DNA of 33,095 nt from Candidatus Caldatribacterium saccharofermentans OP9-77CS (GCA_000347575.1 APCU01000006.1:3925-37019), one strand, 5' to 3'. Shown: positions 24,269-32,968, counted from the stretch's first letter. Numbers and translations are program-made. Notes: generated by a model not told the origin, from the letters alone.

Positions 24269-25717
24269 TCACTCCCCTCCAGCCTGGAGGATAAGCTCAT
24301 AAGCTCTTTCCCGAACTGAGGGGGAGAGCCTGTCCTTCACCTCCTCAAACTCCTGTCGAACCTCGAACAGCCGCTCCCAGGCCCAGTTTTTTTCCGGGTG
24401 ACCGATCCAGCTTGAGAAACTCCCGAAAATCCACGAACCCGGTAAAAGGCGTTCAAGTACCGACACTTCCTGGTGCTCCTGCAGATACTTGGAAGGCGTC
24501 GTCGTCACAAACTCCCTTGCTTCAGAGAGCGCCTCGTAGAGTCCAGTCAAAAAAGGTAATCCATTATCTCTATAATACTCCCAGGCGTTCTCTCCATCAA
24601 GGATGATGTTCACCACGTAATCCCTGCTCTGAGGAAGGGACTTCCTGATATACCAGAGCCTCCTGACAAAATCCTCCACTGCATCCTGAGGCGACAGGCG
24701 ATGGTACTCGAAACCAATGGCATCGGAGAGCACGCGGTCCCGGAAAAGCACCACAATCCCCCGCCCGTCCTTCCCGAGGCAATGGGGACGATACAGCACC
24801 TCCGGAGCCTTTCCATCCTCACCGCGTCCCTGCTGCAGGGAGCGGAAAAGCACCTCCTCTCCAGTGGCCACCCACCGCACCCCTTCTTCCTGGGCCATCC
24901 AGAGGACCTCTTCACTCACCGACCCCTCCGAAGGCCACATACCACAGAGTTCCTGTCCCCATACCTCTCTGGCGTATTCCCTGCCCCTTCGAATCTGTTC
25001 CCGGGCATCCTGGGGAAAGGCATAACGTACACCAGGCACAGGAGTTGGTTCTCCAGAGCCCTGCGCCAGAGAGGTATCCACAAGGAGGGGGAGAATGGGG
25101 TGGTAGAACGGAGAAAAGGTCACCTCGATCTGTCCCTCGGCCAAAAGTTTCCGGTACTGGGGCAGAATCTCACGGAACACCCGCATGGTCACCTCAAAAA
25201 CCAGGGTTTTGTCCTCTTCTCCGTAGTTTCGTCCCTTTTCGTGAAGCCTCCGCAAATCCCCGTCTTCCTGGAGGAGAAGAGGGTCAAACCAGATGAGCTG
25301 GTACAGCACCTGGAGATCGAGGAAATCCTGAGAAGTGAAGGAAGAAAGGGCTTCAGACCTTCTCTCCCAGAGTTCCCTGTACCTCGGCCAGGAAGCAAAA
25401 ACCAGGGGAGAAGACACCAGGAAAAAGAGGTCGCAGATTTCTCGTTTCTCCTCCTCAGTAAGGGAAAGAACTGGTTTTTCAGCAAGCTCCATGACCCGAT
25501 CTTTTTTCCCTGCAAGGTAGAGCTCGATCTGTTTCAGGAGTGAAGGGGTAAAGTTGAAGGTGACCTGGACGGAGGGAAAACGCTCCAGGAGTCTCCCCAT
25601 GAACAGGTAATCCTTGGTCGCGTGGGTGCGAACCCAGGGGAGAATAAACCTCCCGCTCCTTTCATCCCAGTACCAGGGCTGATGCATATGCCAGAGGATG
25701 TGAACGAAAAGTGGCAT
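24269..25717 (-). CDS. Glycoside hydrolase family 57 (alpha-amylase type), C-terminus frameshifted
   Basis: A 482-residue GH57 catalytic domain as it stands. Motifs are LWHMHQPWYW (8-17), WVRTHATKDY (28-37), the nucleophile Glu264 in GMWPSEGSVSEEV and the acid/base Asp374 in ILDGENAWEYY. GH57 enzymes act on alpha-1,4 or alpha-1,6 glucans with retention of configuration, mainly in thermophiles. This one has no signal peptide, so storage glucan in the cytoplasm is the likely substrate, in keeping with the glgC next door. The ATG at 25717 has GGAGGT upstream; a longer frame up to 26254 only reads through the neighbouring gene. The protein stops at LQAGGE, just before the conserved EGSDWFWW motif, because of apparent indels. 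Restored length would be about 532 residues. Confidence 0.88.
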   Translation of the reverse strand: MPLFVHILWHMHQPWYWDERSGRFILPWVRTHATKDYLFMGRLLERFPSVQVTFNFTPSLLKQIELYLAGKKDRVMELAEKPVLSLTEEEKREICDLFFLVSSPLVFASWPRYRELWERRSEALSSFTSQDFLDLQVLYQLIWFDPLLLQEDGDLRRLHEKGRNYGEEDKTLVFEVTMRVFREILPQYRKLLAEGQIEVTFSPFYHPILPLLVDTSLAQGSGEPTPVPGVRYAFPQDAREQIRRGREYAREVWGQELCGMWPSEGSVSEEVLWMAQEEGVRWVATGEEVLFRSLQQGRGEDGKAPEVLYRPHCLGKDGRGIVVLFRDRVLSDAIGFEYHRLSPQDAVEDFVRRLWYIRKSLPQSRDYVVNIILDGENAWEYYRDNGLPFLTGLYEALSEAREFVTTTPSKYLQEHQEVSVLERLLPGSWIFGSFSSWIGHPEKNWAWERLFEVRQEFEEVKDRLSPSVRERAYELILQAGGE

Positions 25718-25734
25718 TGCTTCTGACCTCCTAT

Positions 25735-26226
25735 TTACTCCAAAGCAACAATTTCGGCTCGAAGGATTCGCCCCCTTGCGATTTCCAAACGCCCCAGAGT
25801 CCGGCGGGGAGCAAAAACGGTGTCTGTCGGACTCCCCGGATTCACAAGGAGAAATGTTCTCTGCCACTCGAGTTTGGGGCGATGAGAATGACCGTAAACA
25901 ATGGCTTGAACGTCCTCCTGGACAAATGCCTTTAGGGCCATTCTCTCTGCTTCCTCCGGAGAACCTCGCCCGTGGAGAAGACCAATCCGCACTCTTTCGA
26001 GTTCTACAACCCGTTTCTCGGGAAGGCGGGAGGCAACTCCGGGGGTGTCCATGTTCCCGCAAACGCCATAGACCGGAGCAATACGGGAGAGTTCCTCGAT
26101 GACCCACCATTCGGTGACATCCCCGGCATGGAGGATACAGGAAACCCCCTGGAGACAGGAAAGGAGGTTCTCGGGGAGCTCCTTCATTCGCTCGGGAATA
26201 TGGGTATCCGAAAGAATAGCAACCAT
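25735..26226 (-). CDS. YfcE/MJ0936-type metallophosphoesterase
   Basis: A 163-residue calcineurin-like phosphoesterase. The five metal-site motifs are present: SDTH (6-9), GDV (35-37), GNMD (57-60), His85 in LLHG and GHSH (112-115). Length and motif order match the YfcE family of small phosphodiesterases, which act on artificial phosphodiesters in vitro and whose natural substrate is unclear. It lies between folD and the GH57 gene. The ATG at 26226 shares its A with the folD stop (TGATG); a GTG one codon earlier is an alternative, and the purine run AAAGGAAG supports the ATG. Confidence 0.9.
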   Translation of the reverse strand: MVAILSDTHIPERMKELPENLLSCLQGVSCILHAGDVTEWWVIEELSRIAPVYGVCGNMDTPGVASRLPEKRVVELERVRIGLLHGRGSPEEAERMALKAFVQEDVQAIVYGHSHRPKLEWQRTFLLVNPGSPTDTVFAPRRTLGRLEIARGRILRAEIVALE

Positions 26227-27110
26227 CACTGCTTCCTTTCACCTGCCCTGGCAAAGAACCGCTCCGCCGCCTTCACCGTGTTGGCCATGAGCATAGCCAC
26301 CGTCATTGGGCCCACACCACCAGGGACCGGGGTGATATACGACACTTTCCCCACCACGCTGTCAAAGTCCACGTCTCCCACGAGTTTCTCGCCAACCCGG
26401 TTGATGCCAACGTCAATGACCACTGCCCCTTCCTTCACCATATTCCCCGTGATGACCCGGGGAGAACCACAGGCGGCAACGAGAATGTCGGCCCTTTTTG
26501 TGTGCTCAGCAAGGTCTGGGGTCCTCGTATGACATATGGAAACAGTGGCATTTGCTCCTTTTGCCTTCTGTACAAACATCATGGCCAGAGGTTTCCCCAC
26601 GATGTTGCTTCGACCCACGATGACCACGTGTTTCCCCTCCACCTCGATGCCGGAACGCCTGAGGAGTTCCTGAATTCCCCAGGGCGTGCAGGGGAGAAAA
26701 ACTGGATCCCCAACCATGAGCCGGCCAAGATTGTAGGGGTGGAAACCATCGACATCCTTTTCCGGCGAAATACGGTAGAGAACATTCCGTTCCTCTATGT
26801 GCGGTGGAAGGGGGAGCTGGACGAGGATGCCGTGAACCTCCGCACAGGCGTTCAGGGTATCAATGAGGGAGAGAAGCTCTCCAAGGTCCGTTTTCTCAGG
26901 AAGATGGTACCTGAAGGAACGAATCCCAAGCTTTTCACAAGCCCTCTCTTTATTCCTGACGTAAACCTGGCTTGCAGGATTTTCCCCAACAAGGATCACC
27001 GCAAGGCCAGGCTGAAATCCCTGGGCCACAAGACTCGCCACTCGCGGACGAAGTTCTTCATAAATTTGCGCCGCTATTGCCTTCCCATCAATGAGCTGGG
27101 GAAATGTCAC
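26226..27110 (-). CDS. folD: FolD bifunctional methylenetetrahydrofolate dehydrogenase/cyclohydrolase
   Basis: A 294-residue enzyme that interconverts 5,10-methylene-, methenyl- and 10-formyl-tetrahydrofolate using NADP. The catalytic Tyr50-x3-Lys54 pair is in SQVYVRNKERAC. The family blocks QLPLPPHI (98-105), KDVDGFHPYN (118-127), the dinucleotide-binding GRSNIVGKPLA and the terminal PVPGGVGPMT are all present. The length is normal. The start is GTG at 27110 with GGAGGA six bases upstream, and it overlaps the PHP gene stop by four bases. It feeds one-carbon units to purine, Met and formyl-Met synthesis. Confidence 0.96.
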   Translation of the reverse strand: MTFPQLIDGKAIAAQIYEELRPRVASLVAQGFQPGLAVILVGENPASQVYVRNKERACEKLGIRSFRYHLPEKTDLGELLSLIDTLNACAEVHGILVQLPLPPHIEERNVLYRISPEKDVDGFHPYNLGRLMVGDPVFLPCTPWGIQELLRRSGIEVEGKHVVIVGRSNIVGKPLAMMFVQKAKGANATVSICHTRTPDLAEHTKRADILVAACGSPRVITGNMVKEGAVVIDVGINRVGEKLVGDVDFDSVVGKVSYITPVPGGVGPMTVAMLMANTVKAAERFFARAGERKQ

Positions 27111-27835
27111 GGATTCCTCCTCCTTTGCGCCACTCTCTCAAAGAAGTCTTCAAGGTTTTTTAAGGACGCGTTCACGATTCGCTCTCTGGGGAAACCAACA
27201 TCCTCGAGCAATCGCAGTGCCTCACCGAACTCCCCAACTTCCTCACAGAAATGCGCGTCGCTTGAAACCATCACCCATCCCCCGCGGGATTTCACTTCCT
27301 GAGCAATGAGACGACAGTTCTCCTCGCTCCCCCTCCGGCTCACCGAAAAGGAGCTATTGTTGATTTCGATCACCTTGCCAAGCCGCACAGCCCTGCCAAC
27401 CACCTCCGCATAGTCCAGGGGATACCGAGGGTTTCCCGGATGAGCAACAATGTCCACCAGGGGATGCTCGAGAGCCCTGAGCAGGGCACGGGTATTGACC
27501 TCTCTGGACCCTCCCTGGAAGACCTGGGGATGAAGAGAGACAATCACAAAGTCCAAACGTCGGAGAATGCGCTCCGGAAGGTCGAGGTGCCCCTCCTCAT
27601 CCAGGATATCCACCTCCGCCCCAAAGTACAGGCGAACCCCCAAAACCTCACGGGGAAAATGACCCCGGGCCTCAAAGTACAGAGGGGAAGGCCCCCCGGG
27701 CATGCTTGGGGTATGGTCTGCAATGCCCAGCGCCAAAAGCCCCTTTCGCTTCGCCACCTGAACGTTTTCCAGAATTGTACTGTATCCGTGACCACTGGCA
27801 ATGGTGTGCACATGGAGGTCAGCAATGATCTCCAT
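27107..27835 (-). CDS. PHP-domain phosphoesterase, YcdX type
   Basis: A 242-residue TIM-barrel metal-dependent phosphoesterase. Metal ligands expected for the family are visible: His8 and His10 in DLHVH, the ADH motif (IADHT), GAEVDI, SLHPQ, AHPGNP and SSDAH. This is the arrangement of the YcdX-like PHP hydrolases; the physiological substrate is not known. The domain is stand-alone, so it is neither a DNA polymerase subunit nor histidinol phosphatase HisK by context. I chose the ATG at 27835 because an AGGAGG site lies eight bases upstream, overlapping the previous gene's end. A GTG at 27853 lacks such a site. Confidence 0.88.
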   Translation of the reverse strand: MEIIADLHVHTIASGHGYSTILENVQVAKRKGLLALGIADHTPSMPGGPSPLYFEARGHFPREVLGVRLYFGAEVDILDEEGHLDLPERILRRLDFVIVSLHPQVFQGGSREVNTRALLRALEHPLVDIVAHPGNPRYPLDYAEVVGRAVRLGKVIEINNSSFSVSRRGSEENCRLIAQEVKSRGGWVMVSSDAHFCEEVGEFGEALRLLEDVGFPRERIVNASLKNLEDFFERVAQRRRNP

Positions 27836-27837
27836 CC

Positions 27838-29013
27838 CTATGCCTCCTGACACCGCTTCTTGAGACAGGATACAACGTGACGCTCAAACCGAACAAGAGG
27901 GGGTTCAGAAAAGATGTCGACTTCCCGAAGCCAGGCGCTGTAGCAAGCAAGATACTGCATGAAGGCTATGCACTGCCCCAGAAAGAAAGGAGAGTACAGG
28001 GGAAGGCAGAGTTCCGCAAACGCCTCCCCCCGTTGTCGCAACATTCCCCTGAGGGCGTCTATTGCGGCCTTCTCCAGAGCCTCAAAAGAACATTCCCGCA
28101 GGAATCCCCAGCCGGCGAAGATTTCTGAGGAGACAAGCTCACGGGGAATCCGGACCCTGAATCCCTCTCCCGACAAGGCCCTCAGGACGAGGATGGTAAT
28201 ACCCCGTTCCCAGACCCTTTCACCCTCGTTCCAGAGGGTTTGAGGACTACCAGCCCGGAAGACCAGGCCTCCCTCACAGCTCCGCTCAAGAAGGGGGAAA
28301 AAAGAAGACAGTACCTCTCCAAGAAGAGGCGGTTCAGCAACAATATGCACCCTGCCTTTCCCTTCCTGTTCCTTCTCCCAGAGAAAGAGCGCCAGCCGGA
28401 AGGCCTCCTCTCTGAGGGCCGTGTACCCTTCCTGAAACCCTCGCTCAACCTCCTCTGGAGGCATGCCCCATACACTCAGGGGAAGGTAGAGGAAAGCACT
28501 CCGCTGCCAGAAGGAAAAGGAGGGAACATCAACAGGAAGAAAAGGGAAGAAGCATTCCCGCGCACACTCGGCAAAAGCCCCATGGGGTTCACCCACAAGG
28601 ACTTTCTTCCTCTCCGGAAGGGCAAAAAGAGCAAAGAGCCCCCAGAATTCCTCCGGTCGCCGGGCAAGGAAAAGAAAAGCGGTTTCAGAGGGGGGAAGAA
28701 CCTCGCAGAGCTCTCCCAGGAGGTCCCCATCCTGGCTGGAACAGAGGAAAAGCGCCTTTTCTCTCAAAAGGGAGTTTTTCAGAAAAGCCTGGAAAAACGC
28801 CAGCAATTCTCCCTGGGTGACCAGAACAATGTAGCGGAAAACCCCAAGTGTGGCCCGGAAAAACCTCTGGATCGGAAGAAGCGGAACCTCCTGGGTCACA
28901 AAGGGAGGGAGGGGAAACTGCGAGAGTAGAGTCCGGACCTCCTTCCCTCCCTTCCAGTCCCTTCCCCCTTCCTGGATCCGGACAGTTATTTTTCTCTTCG
29001 AAGCTTTCTCCAT
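27838..29013 (-). CDS. Degenerate phosphoglucose-isomerase-like (SIS fold) protein, probable pseudoenzyme
   Basis: A 391-residue protein without a clear family match by eye, whose layout follows phosphoglucose isomerase (PGI). A stretch [23 protein letters not shown] (255-277) lines up with the PGI DQHSQ-x-x-NEGP-x-DK region, and [29 protein letters not shown] (345-373, quoted in parts: [22 protein letters not shown]) lines up with the PGI end that normally reads GxNPFDQPGVE. The first SIS half is recognisable only by strand-helix pattern. The DQHS and GIGGS catalytic and phosphate-binding motifs are lost, so enzymatic PGI activity is doubtful. It could be a regulatory sugar-phosphate sensor. 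The ATG at 29013 overlaps the cimA end by 28 bases and has no strong ribosome site, so the start is uncertain. Confidence 0.6.
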   Translation of the reverse strand: MEKASKRKITVRIQEGGRDWKGGKEVRTLLSQFPLPPFVTQEVPLLPIQRFFRATLGVFRYIVLVTQGELLAFFQAFLKNSLLREKALFLCSSQDGDLLGELCEVLPPSETAFLFLARRPEEFWGLFALFALPERKKVLVGEPHGAFAECARECFFPFLPVDVPSFSFWQRSAFLYLPLSVWGMPPEEVERGFQEGYTALREEAFRLALFLWEKEQEGKGRVHIVAEPPLLGEVLSSFFPLLERSCEGGLVFRAGSPQTLWNEGERVWERGITILVLRALSGEGFRVRIPRELVSSEIFAGWGFLRECSFEALEKAAIDALRGMLRQRGEAFAELCLPLYSPFFLGQCIAFMQYLACYSAWLREVDIFSEPPLVRFERHVVSCLKKRCQEA

Positions 29014-30575
29014 AGCCCGTAGCGAACACTGTCAGCAAGTGCTTCCCAGCTTGCCTCGATGATGTTCGTTGAAACCCCTACCGTCCCCCACACACGCTCT
29101 CCATCAGTTGACTGAATCAGCACCCTGATTTTGGCAGCCGTTCCCTCTTTTTCCGAGAGCACCCGCACCTTGTAGTCCGAAAGACGAATGCGCTTCAGGG
29201 CGGGATAGAGTCTCTCGAGGGCCTTTCGCAGCGCATTATCCAGAGCATGAACCGGTCCATCGCCCTCCGCTACGGTATGGACAACATCCTCATCCACCCG
29301 AATTTTCACCGTGGCTTCGGTCACCGTGTTCTCTTCTTTCCGCTTTTCCACAATAACCCGGAAACTCTCAAGGTCGAAGAATTTGACTTTTTCACCAAGG
29401 GTCTCCCGGAGGAGAATCTCAAAGGAGGCGTCTGCTCCTTCGAACTGGTATCCAAAGTTTTCCGCCTCCTTGATTTTCTGGACGAGGGCGTCAACCCGGG
29501 GGTCTTTCGGGTCAAGGTCAACGCCCATCTCCTTCGCTCGGTACACGATGTTGCTCTTTCCTGACTGATCCGAAACGAGGATTCTCCGCTGATTCCCCAC
29601 CGCCTCCGGAGGAACGTGTTCATAGGTCGCGGGGTGGCGCAAAATGGCACTGGCATGGACACCACCCTTGTGGGTAAAAGCACTCCGCCCTACGTACGGC
29701 TGGTAATCGTCGTGACGAAGGTTGGCAATTTCACTTACAAAGTGGGAAAGCTCAAAGAGCTTCCGTATCCGGTCCTCGGGAATAGAGGCAACACCCATCT
29801 TGAACCAAAGATTGGGAATAACCGTGCAGAGGTTTGCATTGCCACAGCGTTCTCCGTACCCGTTGACGGTTCCCTGAACCTGGACCGCTCCCATGCGCAC
29901 CGCCGCGATGCTGTTAGCCACTGCCACACCACTGTCGTTGTGCGCATGGATACCCAGGGGAACTCCCTTCCCCAGACGTTCCCGCACCACCTTCATGACT
30001 TCCTCAACCTCGTGGGGCAGGGTCCCCCCGTTGGTGTCGCAGAGCACAAGAATCCGGGCTCCTGCCTCCCAGGCTACCTGAAGGGTTTTCAGGGCATACT
30101 CGGGGTCAGCCTTGTACCCATCGAAGAAGTGTTCCGCATCGTAAATCACCTCTCGTCCCTGCTTACGAAGGTACGATACGGAATCCTCAATCATGCGGAG
30201 GTTCTCGTCAAGCGTCGTTTTCAGGGCCTCAGTCACATGGAGCGTCCAGGATTTCCCGAAAATGGTGACGACCGGCGCCTCCGATTCCAAAAGCAGACGA
30301 ATGTTTCGGTCCTCCTCAACTGCACTGTCTGCCCGTCGGGTGCTTCCAAAAGCACAGATTTTCGCGTGTTTCAGAGGGAGTTTCCGGACTTCTCTGAAAA
30401 AGGCAACGTCCTTGGGGTTGGCCCCTGGCCATCCGCCCTCGATGTAGTGGAACCCCATCTCGTCGAGTTTTTCCGTAATGCGGAGCTTGTCCTGAAGTGA
30501 AAAATTCACCCCTTCCATCTGAGCGCCGTCACGCAATGTGGTATCGTAGATTTCCACCTGGGGTTTTCCTTCCAT
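28986..30575 (-). CDS. cimA: (R)-citramalate synthase
   Basis: A 529-residue enzyme that condenses pyruvate and acetyl-CoA to citramalate, the first step of the threonine-independent isoleucine route. The HMGL-like barrel starts with [14 protein letters not shown] (9-22). Metal-binding IHAHNDSG and the [12 protein letters not shown] block follow. The C-terminal LeuA-type allosteric domain (about 380-529) ends with [20 protein letters not shown]. The [18 protein letters not shown] block and the TTLRDGAQ form are those of the long citramalate synthases rather than 2-isopropylmalate synthase or homocitrate synthase. The ATG at 30575 has GAGGAG eight bases upstream; a GTG nine bases earlier abuts that site. 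ileS, the user of isoleucine, lies later in the same gene run. Confidence 0.93.
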   Translation of the reverse strand: MEGKPQVEIYDTTLRDGAQMEGVNFSLQDKLRITEKLDEMGFHYIEGGWPGANPKDVAFFREVRKLPLKHAKICAFGSTRRADSAVEEDRNIRLLLESEAPVVTIFGKSWTLHVTEALKTTLDENLRMIEDSVSYLRKQGREVIYDAEHFFDGYKADPEYALKTLQVAWEAGARILVLCDTNGGTLPHEVEEVMKVVRERLGKGVPLGIHAHNDSGVAVANSIAAVRMGAVQVQGTVNGYGERCGNANLCTVIPNLWFKMGVASIPEDRIRKLFELSHFVSEIANLRHDDYQPYVGRSAFTHKGGVHASAILRHPATYEHVPPEAVGNQRRILVSDQSGKSNIVYRAKEMGVDLDPKDPRVDALVQKIKEAENFGYQFEGADASFEILLRETLGEKVKFFDLESFRVIVEKRKEENTVTEATVKIRVDEDVVHTVAEGDGPVHALDNALRKALERLYPALKRIRLSDYKVRVLSEKEGTAAKIRVLIQSTDGERVWGTVGVSTNIIEASWEALADSVRYGLWRKLRREK

Positions 30576-30587
30576 GATCTTCACTCC

Positions 30588-31394
30588 TCAGAGAAATTCT
30601 CGAAGTTCCTGGAGGGTGTGCACCACTATGTCCGGCTGCACAGGAGAAGACAACACTTCTTCACGCTTCGCAACGCCCGTCAAAACAAGGATGGTCAACA
30701 CACCACAATTCTTACCCAAAAGGACATCAGTGTCAATACGATCCCCGATAACGGCCGTTTCCTCCCGCCTGAAACGCAGAGTCTCAAGGAGGAAAAGGAG
30801 GATATCAGGAGAGGGTTTACCAATGATTCGGGCACGCTGGCCTGAGGCTCGCTCAAGACTGGCAATGATGGCTCCTGCTCCAGGGATCACCCCTGAATCC
30901 GTCGGATAAGTGGGATCGGGGTTTGTGCCCACAAGCTGCGCTCCCTTGAGGAGAAAGTCAAGACCGGTCTTCATCTTCTGGAAGGTGAAGCGCCGATCAA
31001 GACCAACGACAACGAAGTCCACGCCCCTCGAGGAAAAGCGGGGGAGAAGTTTCAAACCTGCCCGCCTGAGCTCCTCTTTCAGGCCCTCCTCCCCTATGGC
31101 GTACACTCTCCCTCCTGGCTTTTCTCTCTGGAGATACCCTGCGGTGACAAAAGCAGAGGTGAAAATCTCTTCAACCCCTGCCTCAACTCCCATGGTATTG
31201 AGCTTCGCTGCGTAACCCTCACGGGGGAGGAAAGTATTGTTGGAGAGGAAGGCTATCCGGAATCCCCTCAAGCGGGCAAAGCGCAAAAAGTCTATGTTTT
31301 CCCGAATAGGAGTGTGCAGAAGATATACCACGCCGTCGAGGTCAACGACGAAATTCCTGATGTTCTGCAGGATTGCCCGATGGTCCAAACGCAT
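30588..31394 (-). CDS. NagD-type HAD-IIA phosphatase
   Basis: A 268-residue haloacid-dehalogenase-type phosphatase of subfamily IIA. Motif I is DLDGVVY with nucleophile Asp18 and acid/base Asp20, motif II is FLSNN (49-53), the cap lies between them, motif III is the Lys of GKPSPDI, and motif IV is IGDRIDTDV. Relatives act on p-nitrophenyl phosphate, glycerol phosphate, nucleotides or sugar phosphates; the substrate here is open. The ATG at 31394 has GGGGG four bases upstream and lies 72 bases from the rpiB stop, the only real gap before the long run of overlapping genes. A longer frame from a TTG at 31454 would start inside the predicted promoter. Confidence 0.88.
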   Translation of the reverse strand: MRLDHRAILQNIRNFVVDLDGVVYLLHTPIRENIDFLRFARLRGFRIAFLSNNTFLPREGYAAKLNTMGVEAGVEEIFTSAFVTAGYLQREKPGGRVYAIGEEGLKEELRRAGLKLLPRFSSRGVDFVVVGLDRRFTFQKMKTGLDFLLKGAQLVGTNPDPTYPTDSGVIPGAGAIIASLERASGQRARIIGKPSPDILLFLLETLRFRREETAVIGDRIDTDVLLGKNCGVLTILVLTGVAKREEVLSSPVQPDIVVHTLQELREFL

Positions 31395-31425
31395 CGCCCC
31401 CGTTACCCTCAAAGAGATTTTCTTG

Positions 31426-31454
31426 AAGATAGAACACAGGGGGCGAAAAATCAA
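31426..31454 (-). promoter_or_regulatory. Possible promoter of the long HAD-cimA-...-HD gene run
   Basis: On the minus strand, TTGATT (31454-31449), a 17-base spacer and TATCTT (31431-31426). Four of six and four of six positions match consensus. It lies in the 72-base gap between rpiB and the HAD gene, about 32 bases before the HAD start. I saw no terminator hairpin in this gap, so read-through from the rpiB operon is also possible. Confidence 0.4.
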
Positions 31455-31466
31455 GAAGGATTAGGG

Positions 31467-31919
31467 TTATCCTCTGAGGTACCGTCGCTCAATGGCCCGA
31501 ATCTTCTCAACTTTTGGGGCCGAACGGCCTCCCTGGAACTCGCTTTCGAGAAAGGCTCGAACGAGCATTTTGGCAAGCTCTGGCCCCACAATATGCCTCC
31601 CCAGGGTGAGCACATTGGCGTTGTTGCTCTTTTTTGCTCGCTCAGCTGAATAAATGTCGTGGGCACAGGCCGCGTAAATTCCAGGAATCTTGTTGGCTAC
31701 CATTGCCATACCAATCCCCGTGCCGCACACCAGAATCCCACAGGTGTACTTCCCTTCCCTGATTCCAAGGCAAGCCTGAAGAGCAACATCAGGGTAATCG
31801 ACAACTTCGTCCTCAGAGAAAACCCCAAGGTCCTCAAAGGCAAAGCCTTCTTCCCGCAGGTAATCGGCAATGACCTTCTTCAGAGGGAAACCAAAATGGT
31901 CTGAAGCAAGAACAAGCAT
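31467..31919 (-). CDS. rpiB: RpiB/LacAB-family ribose-5-phosphate isomerase B
   Basis: A 150-residue sugar-phosphate isomerase. It has the DH pair Asp7-His8 in LASDHFG, the catalytic Cys65 in VCGTGIGMAM, His87 in CAHDIYSAERAKKSNNANV and the GRH block near the end. It interconverts ribose 5-phosphate and ribulose 5-phosphate, or a related aldose/ketose phosphate. The Cys nucleophile and SNNANV block favour RpiB over LacA/LacB. The ATG at 31919 follows GGGGGTGG. It lies 11 bases after the SorC-type regulator, so its true substrate may be the sugar phosphate that regulator senses. Confidence 0.93.
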   Translation of the reverse strand: MLVLASDHFGFPLKKVIADYLREEGFAFEDLGVFSEDEVVDYPDVALQACLGIREGKYTCGILVCGTGIGMAMVANKIPGIYAACAHDIYSAERAKKSNNANVLTLGRHIVGPELAKMLVRAFLESEFQGGRSAPKVEKIRAIERRYLRG

Positions 31920-31930
31920 ACTGCCACCCC

Positions 31931-32620
31931 CTACTTTCCTTTCGCCGTGCTGAGGAGCCACCGACCCACCTGGGCATCGGTCACGAGATCCGTCAACCAT
32001 TTCCCCCGAAGGGCACCGAGAATGGCCTCTTTCTTCTCCATTCCTCCGGCAATACCAATCACCCGCGAGCCTCTCTCCCGAATACGCTTCACATCAACTG
32101 CAATTCTCTTCTTGTCGAGGTCACACATGATAACCTCTCCGTCGATATTGAAAAAGGTTCCACAGATTGCTCCTACGGCTCCTCTCCGCACAAGTTCCTC
32201 TATTTCCTGCTCCTCGAAATTCCCGGTTTCAATGAGCAGACTCGTTTCTCTTCTCATGCCCCCTATGCCCACCAGAGCCACATCCACCTCTTCAGCCATT
32301 CTCAGGACTTCCTGAACCTCCTTTTCACTCAGAAAAGCATCCCGCGTTTCCGGGCTTTTGGCAAACGCAGGAGCAAAGAGGTATACCGGCTCTCCTCCCA
32401 GCCGGCTGGCAAACTCCTTCACCAATTCGATAGCTACCGTCTTCCACCGCCTCCCACCGTAACCACCCATCATCTGCACAACCCGTATCCCATGGAGGTC
32501 CAGGCGGGGGAGGTACTCAAGGACACTGTGGAGTGTTCTCCCATAGGCAACACCGACACTGGTGTACGGAACGAGGTTATCCCGCAGAAAGGAAGCCGCT
32601 GCCTGAGCCACAGCCTTCAC
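31931..32620 (-). CDS. SorC-family regulator, C-terminal sugar-binding part (separated by frameshift)
   Basis: A 229-codon frame encoding the effector domain of a SorC/DeoR-like regulator, which binds a phosphorylated sugar. It has the family patterns VGVAYGRTLHSVLEYLP (22-38), QMMGGYGG, LVGIGGMRRETSLL, AICGTFFNIDG and RVIGIAGGMEKKEAILGAL. It has no DNA-binding domain of its own. A GTG at 32620 overlaps the stop of the HTH piece by GTGA, so it could be translated separately by coupling. More simply, restoring one base to the CCCC run at 32623-32626 joins the two frames as GTPEGVVKAVAQ and gives a normal regulator of about 324 residues. Confidence 0.85.
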   Translation of the reverse strand: MKAVAQAAASFLRDNLVPYTSVGVAYGRTLHSVLEYLPRLDLHGIRVVQMMGGYGGRRWKTVAIELVKEFASRLGGEPVYLFAPAFAKSPETRDAFLSEKEVQEVLRMAEEVDVALVGIGGMRRETSLLIETGNFEEQEIEELVRRGAVGAICGTFFNIDGEVIMCDLDKKRIAVDVKRIRERGSRVIGIAGGMEKKEAILGALRGKWLTDLVTDAQVGRWLLSTAKGK

Positions 32621-32904
32621 GACCCCTCGGGAGTTCCGCTGTACGTCCGGACAACCACGGCATTCTGGAGGTCGAAATGTTCTGCCAGTGACTGAGAGAG
32701 CTCGGCATCGACTTCCCCGCTTCTTCGAATACGAATCTCCACAATACCAATCTCTCGAGCCCGTTTCAACATGCGGTAGACTTTCTGCGGGGAAACCCCA
32801 AGGAGCTCGGCAATCTTCCTCTGGTTGAGGTCCTCAAGGTAATAGAGCTCGGCGACCTTTGCCAGGCGCTCAAAATCCTCCTCTCTCGCCATCCTGGGTG
32901 ACAA
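32617..32904 (-). CDS. SorC-family regulator, N-terminal HTH part (separated by frameshift)
   Basis: A 95-codon frame with the SorC-type helix-turn-helix: LAKVAELYYLEDLNQRKIAELLG then VSPQKVYRMLKRAREIGIVEIRI (each shorter in parts: LYYLEDLNQRKIAELLG, VSPQKVYRMLKRARE). It is followed by LSQSLAEHFDLQNAVVV, the usual link to the sugar-binding domain, and stops at TYSGTPEGS just where that domain should begin. Start choice is uncertain: the TTG at 32904 has AGGGGG six bases upstream, the ATG at 32892 has no good site, and a TTG at 32922 is also open. Regulators of this family control sugar-uptake and catabolic genes in response to the first phosphorylated intermediate. The likely targets here are rpiB and the DapA-like lyase on either side. 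Confidence 0.82.
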   Translation of the reverse strand: MSPRMAREEDFERLAKVAELYYLEDLNQRKIAELLGVSPQKVYRMLKRAREIGIVEIRIRRSGEVDAELSQSLAEHFDLQNAVVVRTYSGTPEGS

Positions 32905-32939
32905 AGGCTTTCCCCCTTTCAACCCCTTTCCTCGTCGCT

Positions 32940-32968
32940 ATTTTATTGACTTCTCGAAAAAGTGGCAA
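32940..32968 (-). promoter_or_regulatory. Possible promoter before the SorC-type regulator
   Basis: On the minus strand, TTGCCA (32968-32963), a 17-base spacer and TAAAAT (32945-32940), each box matching consensus at five of six positions. It overlaps the last codons and stop of the DapA-like gene, so the regulator could be transcribed both from this site and by read-through. A transcript from here would begin only a few bases before the ribosome-site region. Confidence 0.45.
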
